Below, in pieces: positions 1 to 9,785 of a stretch of DNA of 64,000 bases. The position numbers and the translations under genes were made by a program. The first letter of the stretch is position 1. Each line of letters starts with the position of its first letter. The notes under the pieces are model-generated. The model was given only the letters and a program-made list of their open reading frames with translations, ran no database searches and was not told where the DNA came from. Source of the DNA: Microbulbifer flavimaris (GTDB lineage Bacteria; Pseudomonadota; Gammaproteobacteria; Pseudomonadales; Cellvibrionaceae); NCBI RefSeq assembly GCF_001641755.2, contig NZ_LRFG02000005.1, forward strand, positions 124,001-188,000, read 5' to 3'.

Positions 1-102
1 TCATGACGTTACGGGTAGGCCCACAGCTGGCTACCGAGGCCTGAGACCGCCACACCACACACGATTCCTAAAAAACACTCATCAAAAAAGCAGGAAGCGC
101 TC

Positions 103-768
103 ATGACCCAAACCATCGCGACCCTGATCTGCGCGTTATTGCTCGCCGCACCCCTAACGGCACAGGAGCTGGAGCTGCCGGATCGACTGCCGGCATTGCA
201 GGAGGCTGATATCAGTTCCCTGGGGCAGAGTGACACCGGCGTTGCTGTTGGAGAAAAAGTGCCCGCTTTTTCTGTGACCACCCACAAAGGCGAATCCATG
301 GCGCTGACCCGGCTGCTGGGGCAGGCACCGGTCCTGGTGGTGTTCTACCGCGGCGGCTGGTGCCCCTACTGCAATACGCAGATTCGGCAGCTGACGGAGG
401 CGTGGCCTGAATTCGAGCGCCGCGGCGTAACGCCGGTGCTGATCAGCGCGGACAAGCCTGATGCCAGTGCCATCGCCCAGGCTACCTACGAAATTCCCTT
501 CCCGGTATTGTCCGACCCGGACCTGAAGGCCCACGAGGCTTTCGATGTGGTGGTACAGATCGACGATGCCACCGCAGAAAAATACCGCGGTTACGGCATT
601 GTGCTGGAAGACTGGTCCGGCCGGGATCACCATAAGATCGCCGCCCCGGGGGTCTTTCTGGTGGACGGTAATGGCATCGTCCAGTGGGCCCATGTATCCG
701 AAGATTACAAGACGCGCCCCAGTGTTGCGCAGTTGCTGGCAATGCTGGACTCGAGAGCGGATGGTTGA
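103..768 (+). CDS. Secreted peroxiredoxin-like (AhpC/TSA) protein
   Basis: This 221-residue protein begins with a hydrophobic stretch ending near LTAQ at about residue 21, so export to the periplasm is likely. A thioredoxin-fold AhpC/TSA domain follows from about residue 50. The motif GGWCPYC places Cys87 and Cys90 at the expected peroxidatic/resolving site. Family members reduce peroxides or act as thiol oxidoreductases, and the substrate cannot be read from sequence. AGGAAG lies 5 bases before the ATG and supports this start. The gene is followed after 17 bases by an MDR oxidoreductase on the same strand, so the two may be co-transcribed. Confidence 0.85.
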   Translation: MTQTIATLICALLLAAPLTAQELELPDRLPALQEADISSLGQSDTGVAVGEKVPAFSVTTHKGESMALTRLLGQAPVLVVFYRGGWCPYCNTQIRQLTEAWPEFERRGVTPVLISADKPDASAIAQATYEIPFPVLSDPDLKAHEAFDVVVQIDDATAEKYRGYGIVLEDWSGRDHHKIAAPGVFLVDGNGIVQWAHVSEDYKTRPSVAQLLAMLDSRADG

Positions 769-785
769 GCGGGCAGTAACGGCAG

Positions 786-1817
786 ATGAGTAAAACCCGA
801 CGCGTGTGGCGTACACAGAAGGCCGGCGCGATCAGCGACCTGCGCCTCGTTGAGGAGCCGCTGGCATCACTCGCGGCCGACAACGTCCGTATCGACGTCA
901 AATCCGTCGGACTCAATTTTGCCGATATCTTTGCGCTGACGGGACTGTATTCGGCAACCCCGGAGGGCAGTTTTATTCCCGGCCTGGAGTTTGCCGGTCG
1001 TGTTACTGAGATCGGCGAGAAGGCAAATACAGACCTGGCAGTGGGTGACCGCGTGTACGGCTGCATCCGCTTTGGTGGCTACGCGGACTGTCTGGATGTA
1101 CCGCCCCAGCACTGCCGGAAGATGCCGTCGGGCTGGCGCTTTGCCGAGGGCGCGGCCTTCCCGGTACAGAGCCTGACGGCCTATTACGCACTGAATGATC
1201 TCGGGGCGGTGAAGCCCGGGCAGGTGGTTCTTGTCCACAGTGCTGCTGGCGGTGTGGGTCTGCAGGCCATGCGCATGCTGCGTCAACTCGGAGCGACTCC
1301 CATCGGCACTGTCGGCTCCGCCGGAAAGCGTCAATTTCTGCGGGAGCAGGGTTTCGATGAGGTTATCGTGCGCGGACCGAACTTTGCCTCACAGTTAAAA
1401 ACTACTCTCGCTGGCCGCCCCCTGCACGCGGTGCTGGATGGCATCGGTGGCAAGGTGCAAAAGCAGTCCTTCCAGTCGCTGGCACCGACCGGCAGGTTGG
1501 TGGTGTTTGGGGCTGCCGAATTCACTCCCGGCGACAAGCCCAATTGGCTCAAGGCCGCCTGGCTTTACCTGACTCGACCCCGCTACGACGTCATGGAGAT
1601 GATCAGCAGCAATCGCTCGGTGTTGGCTTTCAACCTGATCTGGTTGTGGCAGGAGCAGTCGCTGTTTGATGCGTTGTTGGATGGCTGCGCAGGTTTAGAC
1701 TTGCCGGCGCCGCATGTCGGGCATGAGTTTGGGTTTGAGCAGGCGCATGAGGCGGTTGAGTGTTTGCGGAGTGGGGGTTCGGTGGGGAAGGTGGTATTGA
1801 ATGTTGGGGGAAGGTGA
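786..1817 (+). CDS. Medium-chain dehydrogenase/reductase, VAT-1/quinone-oxidoreductase-like
   Basis: 343 residues, the usual length for the MDR superfamily. The N-terminal GroES-like half contains GLNFADIFALTGLY, typical of quinone reductases. The nucleotide-binding motif AAGGVG follows at about residues 155-160 in a Rossmann fold. The zinc-binding Cys/His set of alcohol dehydrogenases is not visible, so this is probably a zinc-free NADPH quinone or enone reductase. The segment MISSNRSVLAFNLIWLW resembles the VAT-1/RTN4IP1-like subgroup. The ATG lies 17 bases after the peroxiredoxin stop. The last ~120 bases become G/T-rich, where a low-G+C islet begins. Confidence 0.85.
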   Translation: MSKTRRVWRTQKAGAISDLRLVEEPLASLAADNVRIDVKSVGLNFADIFALTGLYSATPEGSFIPGLEFAGRVTEIGEKANTDLAVGDRVYGCIRFGGYADCLDVPPQHCRKMPSGWRFAEGAAFPVQSLTAYYALNDLGAVKPGQVVLVHSAAGGVGLQAMRMLRQLGATPIGTVGSAGKRQFLREQGFDEVIVRGPNFASQLKTTLAGRPLHAVLDGIGGKVQKQSFQSLAPTGRLVVFGAAEFTPGDKPNWLKAAWLYLTRPRYDVMEMISSNRSVLAFNLIWLWQEQSLFDALLDGCAGLDLPAPHVGHEFGFEQAHEAVECLRSGGSVGKVVLNVGGR

Positions 1818-1989
1818 CTCTAGCTTTGCAGTCTATTGGTTGCCCGTTGTTGATTACGGTGGAGAAGTGCTTGGTCAAACTGCGGTAGCGAATCTCGCTA
1901 GGGATTTTTGTTTGCTGGTTTCTTGTTGAGGATATGTAGTTGAAATTTTTTCTTCTTTTTAGACTCAGTCTAGTTTGTTTGGTTGAGTA

Positions 1990-2223
1990 ATGATGTCTGT
2001 TATCAAATTGGCTGAAAAGTTATTTTTTTTCATTCTTGTTGCGAACCCTCTGGCTGTCAGTATCGCAATACTTGGGGTCTTGTTTGAGACTTTTTATCGG
2101 CTGGGTGTTTATTTTGATTGGTTTCAGTCTGGGAGAGAGCGGCTTTATATTGAATGTGGCTTTGTTGTCGCTTTAACTCTAATTATATGGCAACGCATAG
2201 TATGTTTTTTCAGAGTGCGTTAG
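1990..2223 (+). CDS. Hypothetical small membrane protein (77 aa)
   Basis: I do not recognise this protein. It has two hydrophobic segments, at about residues 10-32 and 55-70, separated by a charged loop with SGRERLYIE, and it ends in basic residues. Base composition is much more A+T-rich than the genes on either side. No strong Shine-Dalgarno sequence precedes the tandem ATG ATG start. The low G+C and lack of similarity to familiar families suggest an acquired or fast-evolving gene. It may not be expressed. Confidence 0.45.
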   Translation: MMSVIKLAEKLFFFILVANPLAVSIAILGVLFETFYRLGVYFDWFQSGRERLYIECGFVVALTLIIWQRIVCFFRVR

Positions 2224-2230
2224 CTTTGGA

Positions 2231-2279
2231 GGGGCGAGCATGGGGGGCGAGCATGGGGGGCGAGCATGGGGGGTGAGCA
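2231..2279. repeat. 13-bp tandem repeat, about 3.7 copies
   Basis: The unit GCGAGCATGGGGG repeats with period 13 directly after the stop of the small membrane protein gene. The last copy carries a C-to-T change. It lies in a non-coding stretch of the A+T-rich islet. Confidence 0.85.
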
Positions 2280-2469
2280 AAGCTCAGCGGTTTGGAGCAT
2301 TTTTTCAAAAGCGACTTAGCTCCTGTTGCATATGAAAAGCGTCAGCATGTCGTGTTACCCGCATATAGGGTAGTTATCGCTGGGTTTGTTTTGAGAGTTT
2401 AAGGAGTGCGGCGTTTAAACAATTCGATCATTGCAGCTAGTATTTCGATATCATGCAGGGGAATAGAGG

Positions 2470-2706
2470 TTGAGAATAGCTGAAATTTCTTTTTTGCGCC
2501 TTTTTGTTGTTGCTAATTTTTTCTATTTTTCCATCATAACTTCCAGTTTTTTGTTGGCGCTTGTCTCGAAAGGAGCGTTGGAGAGTTTCACTGGGGACAT
2601 GGCGTGGAACTATGTGTCCTCACCTGTGCTTCTCTTTGGGTATGTGTTGGTTCTTGTAGTGTTTTTTGCAATGTCTTTACTGAATCATATTTTTAAGAGG
2701 CGCTAA
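2470..2706 (+). CDS. Hypothetical small membrane protein (78 aa)
   Basis: Unrecognised protein with two hydrophobic segments, about residues 7-32 and 52-72, joined by a short polar loop (SKGALESFTGDMAW), and a basic end FKRR. The start is a TTG with AGAGG immediately upstream, so the exact start is doubtful. Its size, topology and A+T-rich composition resemble those of the protein encoded at 1990-2223. The sequences do not look clearly homologous by eye. Confidence 0.4.
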   Translation: MRIAEISFLRLFVVANFFYFSIITSSFLLALVSKGALESFTGDMAWNYVSSPVLLFGYVLVLVVFFAMSLLNHIFKRR

Positions 2707-2811
2707 TATACTCTGTCTTTTGGCGATTGTTTTGCTGGTGAATTCGCTTTGGTGGCGTCTGTCGTGGAGGTAAGGCAAAGTAAATCGAACCGGGTTGGTG
2801 TTCAAACCAAT

Positions 2812-3282
2812 AACTCTAAGGCCTTTTGGGCCCTTCGAGTTTCGCAGCTGTAGCCAGCTGCTCATTGTTGATCGCGTCATGGACGCAAGGGGTCGCCGGT
2901 CTCTGCTGCCAGACAAAGAAGGCATGCGATGCGGGGGCTTTGCAGGGGAGGCGGCCGGACTAACCAAAAAAGCTTTGGCTTTTTTGGCCCTTCGGGCTTC
3001 GCAACCTGCGGTTGCTCGTTGTTGATTGCGTCGTGGGCGCAATCGGTTACCGACTTTCGTTACTAAAGAGAAAGGAATCGTTTTGGCAGAGGTTTCAGGG
3101 TTCTTCTACCGGCCGGACTGATCGCATCGGCTTTGCCGATGCGCCCCTTCGGGCGCCTTCGGCGTCCTAACCGCTGGCGCGGTTGGTCGAACCGGAGTGC
3201 CGGTTCTCGCCGACACCCCGATTCCAAATTAAAAAAGCCCGCGCATGGCGGGCTTTTTTAATTTGGTACCAGAGGCCGGACT
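2812..3282 (-). repeat. Three diverged ~160-bp units derived from the tRNA-Leu 3' end (rtT-like)
   Basis: Reading the minus strand, the tRNA-Leu T-arm sequence AGTCCGGCC (complement of 3274-3282) recurs at 3111-3119 and 2953-2961, about 163 and 158 bases apart. Each unit then ends in a related segment containing CGAAGGG followed by a hairpin. Units two and three share clear similarity over the block with ACGCRATCAACAAYGAGCA. This layout, repeats downstream of a tRNA that each contain its 3' end, resembles the rtT repeats of the Escherichia coli tyrT operon. No convincing gene lies in 2707-3223. Confidence 0.6.
3224..3266 (-). terminator. Rho-independent terminator of tRNA-Leu (near-perfect palindrome)
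   Basis: The arms at 3224-3242 and 3248-3266 pair almost perfectly (CCAAATTAAAAAAGCCCGC and its complement) around a 5-base loop. A T-run follows the GC core on both strands, so it could work in both directions. Its distal arm overlaps the encoded CCA of the tRNA. Confidence 0.9.
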
Positions 3283-3350
3283 CGAACCGGCACGGGTTTT
3301 ACCCCGGGGGATTTTGAATCCCCTGTGTCTACCAATTTCACCACTCTGGC
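3264..3350 (-). tRNA. tRNA-Leu (anticodon CAA)
   Basis: An 87-base cloverleaf on the minus strand. The acceptor stem GCCAGAG pairs with CTCTGGT, with a G-U pair at 1-72. The anticodon stem-loop GGGGA-TTCAAAA-TCCCC gives anticodon CAA, which reads UUG. A long variable arm typical of class II tRNAs is present, and the T arm is GCCGGTTCGAGTCCGGC. The 3' CCA is encoded. Confidence 0.95.
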
Positions 3351-3393
3351 AGCGGCTCGAGGCGTGGTTTGGGGTGCCTCGGACAGGGGGGTG

Positions 3394-3421
3394 ATTATAG
3401 CCATGGACTGGAGCCGGTCAA
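3394..3421 (-). promoter_or_regulatory. Sigma-70 promoter of tRNA-Leu
   Basis: On the minus strand TTGACC and TATAAT are separated by 16 bases. A C-rich discriminator follows, as is usual for stringently controlled stable-RNA promoters. The -10 box ends 43 bases upstream of the tRNA 5' end. Confidence 0.85.
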
Positions 3422-3427
3422 CCGGAT

Positions 3428-3456
3428 TTGGCGCTGGCGGGGGTTTCCGTTAATCT
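3428..3456 (+). promoter_or_regulatory. Probable sigma-70 promoter of queA-tgt
   Basis: TTGGCG at 3428-3433 and TAATCT at 3451-3456 are separated by 17 bases, 34 bases upstream of the queA ATG. The match is moderate. It lies directly behind the divergent tRNA promoter. Confidence 0.5.
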
Positions 3457-3490
3457 TCGCGGCCGATTTCCAACCTCCTAAACTGAAGCC

Positions 3491-4531
3491 ATGCGTCGCC
3501 AGGATTTCCATTTCGATTTGCCCGATGAGCTCATAGCCCGTGCCCCCGCCAGGGAGCGCCGCGGCAGCCGCCTGTTGTGCCTCGATGGCCCTACGGGAGC
3601 CGTGGATCACCGCAAGTTCCTGGAACTGCCCCAGCTGGTGCAGTCCGGCGACCTGCTGGTGTTCAACGATACCCGGGTTATTCCGGCGCGGCTGTTTGGC
3701 CGCAAGGAGAGTGGTGGCAAGCTGGAGATCCTGATCGAGCGGGTGCTGGACGAGGGCAGGGCGCTGGCCCATATCCGCTCCAGCAAGTCGCCAAAGCCGG
3801 GTACCCGCATCCTGCTGGAGGATGACACTGCACTGGAGATGGTGGCCCGCCACGATGCGCTGTTCGAGCTGGCCTTCCCGTCGGAAGGTGCCTTGCCGGT
3901 GCTGGAGCGCCTCGGCCATATGCCGCTGCCGCCCTATATCGACCGCCCGGATGACGAGGCGGATCGCGAGCGCTACCAGACCGTTTATAACCGCGAGGCC
4001 GGTGCCGTTGCTGCGCCCACGGCCGGACTGCATTTCGATGAGGAGATGCTCGATACCCTGCGCGATATGGGGGTGGAAACCGCTTTCGTGACCCTGCACG
4101 TGGGCGCGGGCACGTTCCAGCCGGTGCGGGTGGACGATATCCACGAGCACCAGATGCACAGCGAGGTATTGAACGTCCCCGAGTCTGTCTGCAGGGCGGT
4201 AGCGGATTGCCGCGCCCGCGGCGGAAAGGTGATTGCCGTGGGTACCACCAGTGTGCGCGCCCTGGAGAGCGCCGCCGCCAGTGGCGAGCTGAAACCGACG
4301 GTGGGGGAGACCGATATCTTCATCTACCCCGGCTACCAGTTCCAGGTGGTGGACCGACTGATCACCAATTTCCACCTGCCCGAGTCCACCCTGATGATGC
4401 TGGTGAGCGCTTTTGCCGGTTACGAGCAGACCATGAATGCCTATCGGGAGGCGGTGCGGGAGCGCTATCGCTTCTTCAGTTACGGCGATGCCATGTTGAT
4501 CAGCCGCAATCCCAATGTCAGCCCCTGGTGA
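3491..4531 (+). CDS. queA: S-adenosylmethionine:tRNA ribosyltransferase-isomerase
   Basis: 346 residues, the family's usual length. QueA transfers and isomerises the ribosyl moiety of AdoMet onto 7-aminomethyl-7-deazaguanine in tRNA, making epoxyqueuosine. The N-terminal [18 protein letters not shown], the central AAPTAGLHF and the late [10 protein letters not shown] and [10 protein letters not shown] are family signatures. The next gene is tgt, which performs the preceding step of queuosine synthesis, 42 bases downstream. The ATG is preceded by a weak GAAG. Confidence 0.97.
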   Translation: MRRQDFHFDLPDELIARAPARERRGSRLLCLDGPTGAVDHRKFLELPQLVQSGDLLVFNDTRVIPARLFGRKESGGKLEILIERVLDEGRALAHIRSSKSPKPGTRILLEDDTALEMVARHDALFELAFPSEGALPVLERLGHMPLPPYIDRPDDEADRERYQTVYNREAGAVAAPTAGLHFDEEMLDTLRDMGVETAFVTLHVGAGTFQPVRVDDIHEHQMHSEVLNVPESVCRAVADCRARGGKVIAVGTTSVRALESAAASGELKPTVGETDIFIYPGYQFQVVDRLITNFHLPESTLMMLVSAFAGYEQTMNAYREAVRERYRFFSYGDAMLISRNPNVSPW

Positions 4532-4558
4532 ATGGCCGCACCCAGTGCAATGGAATAG

Positions 4559-5707
<1,149 letters not shown>

Positions 5708-5727
5708 GGGCCCCGCGGGCCCGCCAT

Positions 5728-5755
5728 TTGTACCCTCAGGTGATCCCCGTATAAT
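5728..5755 (+). promoter_or_regulatory. Sigma-70 promoter upstream of secD
   Basis: TTGTAC and a perfect TATAAT are separated by 16 bases in the 162-base tgt-secD gap. The leader would be about 105 bases. It gives secDF its own transcription start in the place where yajC would normally lie. Confidence 0.75.
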
Positions 5756-5869
5756 CGGCCCCCACTTGGGGACGGCCGCGCCTTGCATTCTGGCTGAGGC
5801 GCCCGCATATCCTCCGACATTGCCAAGATTTACCGGCTCACAGGGCCGCATTACAACAATGAGAGCAGC

Positions 5870-7738
5870 ATGAATCGCTACCCCCTCTGGAAATACCTCC
5901 TGATTCTCGCGGTGGTGGGCCTGGGCTTCCTCTACGCCTCCCCCAACCTCTACAAACCCGACCCGGCCGTGCAGATCTCCGGCCAGTCCAGCGCCATGGA
6001 GGTCGGAGAGAGCGTCCTCGATAAGGCTCGCAAGGCCCTGGACGAGGCTGGTATCGAGTATTTCGGTGGCGAAGTGGGGGACAAGGCCATCCTGCTGCGC
6101 CTGAAGTCCATTGAGGAGCAGCTACCTGCCAAGCGTGCCATTCAGCAGGCACTCGGCCACAGTGACTACGTCGTGGCCCTGAACCTGGCCTCTACTACCC
6201 CGGAATGGCTGGCCAACCTCGGTGCCAGCCCGATGAAGCTCGGTCTGGACCTGGCCGGTGGTGTGCACTTCCTGATGGAGGTGGATACCAACACCATCGT
6301 GCGCACCAACATGGAGGGTTACCTCCAGGACGTGAAGTCCAAGCTGCGTGCGGCCAAGGCCCGTTACCGCAGCGTGGATCTGGTGGATGACCGCGAGATC
6401 GTGGCCCGTTTCCGTGATGAAGAGCTGCGGGACTTGGGGCTTTCCACCATGCGCAAGGAATTTCCACAGCTGCAGCTGGTGGAAGCCGGCAGCGGCAGCA
6501 ATCTGGAGATCCGCGCCACCCTCGCCGAGCAGGAGATCAAGCAGCTTGAGGATTATGCAGTAACCCAGAACCTGACTACCCTGCGCAACCGTGTCAACGA
6601 GCTGGGGGTGGCCGAGCCCATCGTCCAGCGCCAGGGCGCCAATCGCATCGTGGTGGAACTGCCGGGTGTGCAAGACACCGCCGAGGCCAAGCGCATCATC
6701 GGCAAGACCGCCAACCTGGAATACCGGATGGAGGCGCAGCCCGATGCGCTGGTCACCAACAAGGAGTTCTTCGAGTACCGCAACGAGCAGCAGCGTCAGG
6801 CCTACGGCGGCGCCTGGCTTGAGCGCAAGGTGATCATCAAGGGCGACCGTGTGACCGATGCCCGTGTCGGTTATGACGAGAGCGGCTTCCCGCAGGTGAA
6901 CATCACCCTGGATGCCCGCGGCGGCGAACTGATGCACCGCTCAACCTGGAAGAACGTGGGTCGCCGCATGGGCACCCTGTTTATCGAGAGTCGCTTCGTG
7001 CCGGAAACCTCCGTCGATGACGAGGGTAATGAGGTGGTGGTGCAGCGCCGCACCGACGACAAGAAGATCATCAGCCTGGCCACCGTACAGAGTGCCCTGG
7101 GTCGCCAGTTCCGGATCACCGGACTGGACAGCCCGGCAGAGGCCCAGGAGCTGGCCCTGTTGCTGCGCGCCGGTGCCCTGGCTGCGCCGATGTACTTTGT
7201 GGAAGAGCGGGTCATCGGCCCGTCCCTGGGTGCCGACAACATCAAGGTGGGTGTGACCTCGGTGCAGATCGGCCTGCTTGCGGTCCTGGTCTGTATGCTG
7301 CTGTTCTACCGCGTATTCGGGCTGGCGGCGAATATCGCCCTGTCGGTCAACCTGATCCTGCTGGTGGCAGTGATGTCGATTCTCGGCGCTACCCTGACCC
7401 TGCCGGGTATCGCCGGTATCGTATTGACCGTCGGTATGGCCGTGGACGCCAACGTGCTCATCTTCTCGCGAATACGGGAAGAATTGCGCAATGGTATGCC
7501 GCCCCAGTCGGCCATCAGCGCCGGTTTTGATAACGCCTTCAGCACCATTGTGGATGCCAACATCACCACGTTGATTGTGGCGGTGATTCTCTATGCCATC
7601 GGCTCCGGCCCGGTACAGGGCTTCGCAGTGACGCTGTCCATCGGCATCCTGACCTCCATGTTCAGCGCCATCATGGGTACCCGGGCACTGATTAACTTGT
7701 TCTACGGCGGTCGCCGTGTGCAGAAACTCTGGATTTAA
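5870..7738 (+). CDS. secD: Protein translocase subunit SecD
   Basis: 622 residues, close to E. coli SecD. An N-terminal membrane anchor (about residues 7-24) is followed by a large periplasmic region with the conserved GLDLAGGVHFLMEVD, and then a C-terminal five-helix RND-type bundle. The motif GIVLTVGMAVDANVLIFSRIREEL, with its essential Asp, lies in the proton-conducting helix. SecD with SecF uses the proton motive force to pull exported proteins out of SecYEG. secF starts 11 bases after the stop. Confidence 0.97.
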   Translation: MNRYPLWKYLLILAVVGLGFLYASPNLYKPDPAVQISGQSSAMEVGESVLDKARKALDEAGIEYFGGEVGDKAILLRLKSIEEQLPAKRAIQQALGHSDYVVALNLASTTPEWLANLGASPMKLGLDLAGGVHFLMEVDTNTIVRTNMEGYLQDVKSKLRAAKARYRSVDLVDDREIVARFRDEELRDLGLSTMRKEFPQLQLVEAGSGSNLEIRATLAEQEIKQLEDYAVTQNLTTLRNRVNELGVAEPIVQRQGANRIVVELPGVQDTAEAKRIIGKTANLEYRMEAQPDALVTNKEFFEYRNEQQRQAYGGAWLERKVIIKGDRVTDARVGYDESGFPQVNITLDARGGELMHRSTWKNVGRRMGTLFIESRFVPETSVDDEGNEVVVQRRTDDKKIISLATVQSALGRQFRITGLDSPAEAQELALLLRAGALAAPMYFVEERVIGPSLGADNIKVGVTSVQIGLLAVLVCMLLFYRVFGLAANIALSVNLILLVAVMSILGATLTLPGIAGIVLTVGMAVDANVLIFSRIREELRNGMPPQSAISAGFDNAFSTIVDANITTLIVAVILYAIGSGPVQGFAVTLSIGILTSMFSAIMGTRALINLFYGGRRVQKLWI

Positions 7739-7749
7739 GGGCGTTGGCA

Positions 7750-8754
7750 ATGAGTGAGACCAAAGTAGAAAACGGCAAGATCACCGAATACATGGGCAAG
7801 CGCGTGTACGACTTCATGCGCTGGCGCAAACCGGCCGCGGCCGTTTCCATCGTTCTGCTGCTCGCCGCGATTGCAGCGCTGGTCCTGAACGGCCTGAAAT
7901 TTGGCCTGGACTTTACCGGCGGCACCCAGATCGAGGTGGGTTACGAGCAGGCACCTGGAATCGAGGATGTGCGCAAGCAGCTGGTGGATGCAGGCTATGA
8001 GGGAGCGTCGGTGGTGCGCTTCGGCTCCGACAGCGAGATCCTGATCAAGCTGCCACCGGCGGTGGCAGAGGCGCAGACCCAGATCAGCGCCCGCGACGAG
8101 GAGGCGACCCAGTCCATCGGTGACGAGCTGGTGACCATGCTGGAACAGGCTTCACCGGGAGATGTGACTCTGCGTCGCGTGGAAATGGTGGGGCCCCAGA
8201 TTGGTGAAGAGCTCCGCGATGATGGCGGCCTGGGCATGCTGTTCGCGCTGGTGGTGGTGATGGCTTACGTGGCCCTGCGCTTCCAGTACAAGTTCTCTTT
8301 CGGTGCGGTGGCGGCACTGGCCCACGATGTGATTATCGTGCTGGGCTTCTTTGCCCTGTTCAAGCTGGATTTTGACCTGACCGTTCTGGCTGCGGTGCTT
8401 GCCGTGATCGGCTACTCCCTGAACGACACCATCGTGGTGGCGGACCGTATCCGGGAGAACTTCCGCAAGGTGCGCAAGGCGGAGCCGGATGAAATCATCA
8501 ATATTTCCATCAGCCAGACACTGGGCCGTACCTTCATGACCTCATTCACCACCTTGCTGGTGTTGTGGGCACTGCAGTTCTTCGGCGGTGAGTTGATTCA
8601 CAACTTCTCGCTGGCACTGATCGTGGGCGTGGTTGTCGGTACTTACTCGTCCGTCTACGTGGCCGCGAACGTGCTGATGGCCATGAATATCACCAAGGAA
8701 GACCTGATGCCGCCGGTGAAGGAAGGTTCTGAGCTGGAGGAGGAGATGCCGTAA
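7750..8754 (+). CDS. secF: Protein translocase subunit SecF
   Basis: 334 residues with six predicted membrane helices. Signatures are FGLDFTGGTQIEVGY after the first helix, and AVLAVIGYSLNDTIVVADRIRENFRK with the conserved Asp in the fourth. SecF is the partner of SecD in the auxiliary translocase. I chose ATG 7750 because AAGGG ends 8 bases upstream. A TTG two codons earlier is also possible. No terminator is obvious after the stop. Confidence 0.96.
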   Translation: MSETKVENGKITEYMGKRVYDFMRWRKPAAAVSIVLLLAAIAALVLNGLKFGLDFTGGTQIEVGYEQAPGIEDVRKQLVDAGYEGASVVRFGSDSEILIKLPPAVAEAQTQISARDEEATQSIGDELVTMLEQASPGDVTLRRVEMVGPQIGEELRDDGGLGMLFALVVVMAYVALRFQYKFSFGAVAALAHDVIIVLGFFALFKLDFDLTVLAAVLAVIGYSLNDTIVVADRIRENFRKVRKAEPDEIINISISQTLGRTFMTSFTTLLVLWALQFFGGELIHNFSLALIVGVVVGTYSSVYVAANVLMAMNITKEDLMPPVKEGSELEEEMP

Positions 8755-8860
8755 GGCATCTTCTGATGGAGAAGAGTCTGGAAGGGACGGACCGGGGGAA
8801 ATCTGAAAGGAAGAACGCGGTCCGGAACGACTTCAGCCGGTCCGCGCTTTCAGGTCCGGC

Positions 8861-9055
8861 TCAGGCGCGGGGCTTCTTGCCCAGGGTAATGTGCTTGGGT
8901 CCGGAGGTGTTCGTCTGGCCACTGACCCCTTTGGGCACCTGCTCGATTTCGCCGCCTGAAGAGAGGAAAGCCTTTACTTGCTCTTCAATACTCTCGCGGG
9001 TTTCCATAGCGGTGGGTTGCTTGCGTTTAGACGCGCTGGAAGCTTTTTTGGCCAC
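8861..9055 (-). CDS. Small conserved-looking protein, possibly SutA-like C-terminal domain
   Basis: A 64-residue protein with a basic, low-complexity N-terminus (MAKKASSASKRKQ), a predicted helix SIEEQVKAFLSSGGEIEQVP and a Gly/Thr/Lys tail. The helix followed by a GG turn resembles the conserved RNA-polymerase-binding segment of Pseudomonas SutA (FLARGGKVQEI), but the match is short. The start is GTG with only a weak upstream GGAT. It is convergent with secF. Confidence 0.55.
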   Translation of the reverse strand: MAKKASSASKRKQPTAMETRESIEEQVKAFLSSGGEIEQVPKGVSGQTNTSGPKHITLGKKPRA

Positions 9056-9432
9056 AATAATTATCCGGTTTTCTGCGTGAACGAGCCATTCTATAGCAAG
9101 TTGGATAAAAAATCACCCGCTTGCGCACGGGCTGTCCAGTAGCCGCCTGCTCTGTACTTTGGCGCAGCCGCCAAGCCTGAATCCCCTCTGCTCTCTATCT
9201 GTCCGGGTAACGAGAAATCTTCCGTTGATCCTTCCCCGTTTGTCTCTCTCCGTCTGCTTCTTTCTGCGTTGCTTGATTCGCGTTGTTTAAATCTCAAGCG
9301 ACGCGCGATCTGCGGCGCCTCTAATGAGGCGCATACGAGAGTGGGGCGCATGCGAACCCCATCTGCAGGCAAATCAGGGGCGGCCTGTTGCAGGTAGAGA
9401 GCAATCCTTTCTGGCTCCGTGACCGCCCGGCT
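9056..9432. other. Gene-free stretch
   Basis: I see no convincing coding region, RNA or strong hairpin here. A minus-strand open frame at 9091-9372 lacks a recognisable ribosome site and has low-complexity, unfamiliar content. The end nearest 9056 should hold the promoter of the small minus-strand gene. Confidence 0.4.
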
Positions 9433-9633
9433 TTACTGTGCTTTTTTTGCGAGGCGCCACAGCCAGATACTGAGTGCCAGTAACAGGATAAAGGCCAAAG
9501 CGCTCGGCCACACCGGCACCGGCGCGCCAGACACGAGTACCTGTGGTTGCGCGACCAGTCTCCAGAGTTGCCCCAGTGCCATCAGGCCAAAAAGGATGCT
9601 GGACAGCCGCAGTCCACCGCGGGGGGTATTCAT
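9433..9633 (-). CDS. Small two-helix membrane protein (66 aa)
   Basis: Not recognised. The start is fixed by GGAGG five bases before an ATG (MNTPRGGLRLSS). Two hydrophobic segments, about residues 9-24 and 39-59, flank a short loop AQPQVLVSGAPVPVWP. The C-terminus is basic (WRLAKKAQ). The good ribosome site and clean topology favour a real gene. Confidence 0.6.
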   Translation of the reverse strand: MNTPRGGLRLSSILFGLMALGQLWRLVAQPQVLVSGAPVPVWPSALAFILLLALSIWLWRLAKKAQ

Positions 9634-9785
9634 GATTGCCTCCTTTTGCACACAGAGTCCCAGATTGCACACAGAGTTCCAGAATACCCTCTGAGTGTAC
9701 TGTGAAAGCAGTGTGGCTCACCGCTTCGCTGCGAGGGGGTGCACCGCGCCGGGCAGAAACCCGCCCGGGCGGTAATAGCTTGGCG

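Noticed and set aside
9091..9372. 93-codon minus-strand frame in the gap before the depolymerase region
   Set aside because: No ribosome site and low-complexity Arg/Ser/Glu content. It overlaps the promoter of the neighbouring gene.
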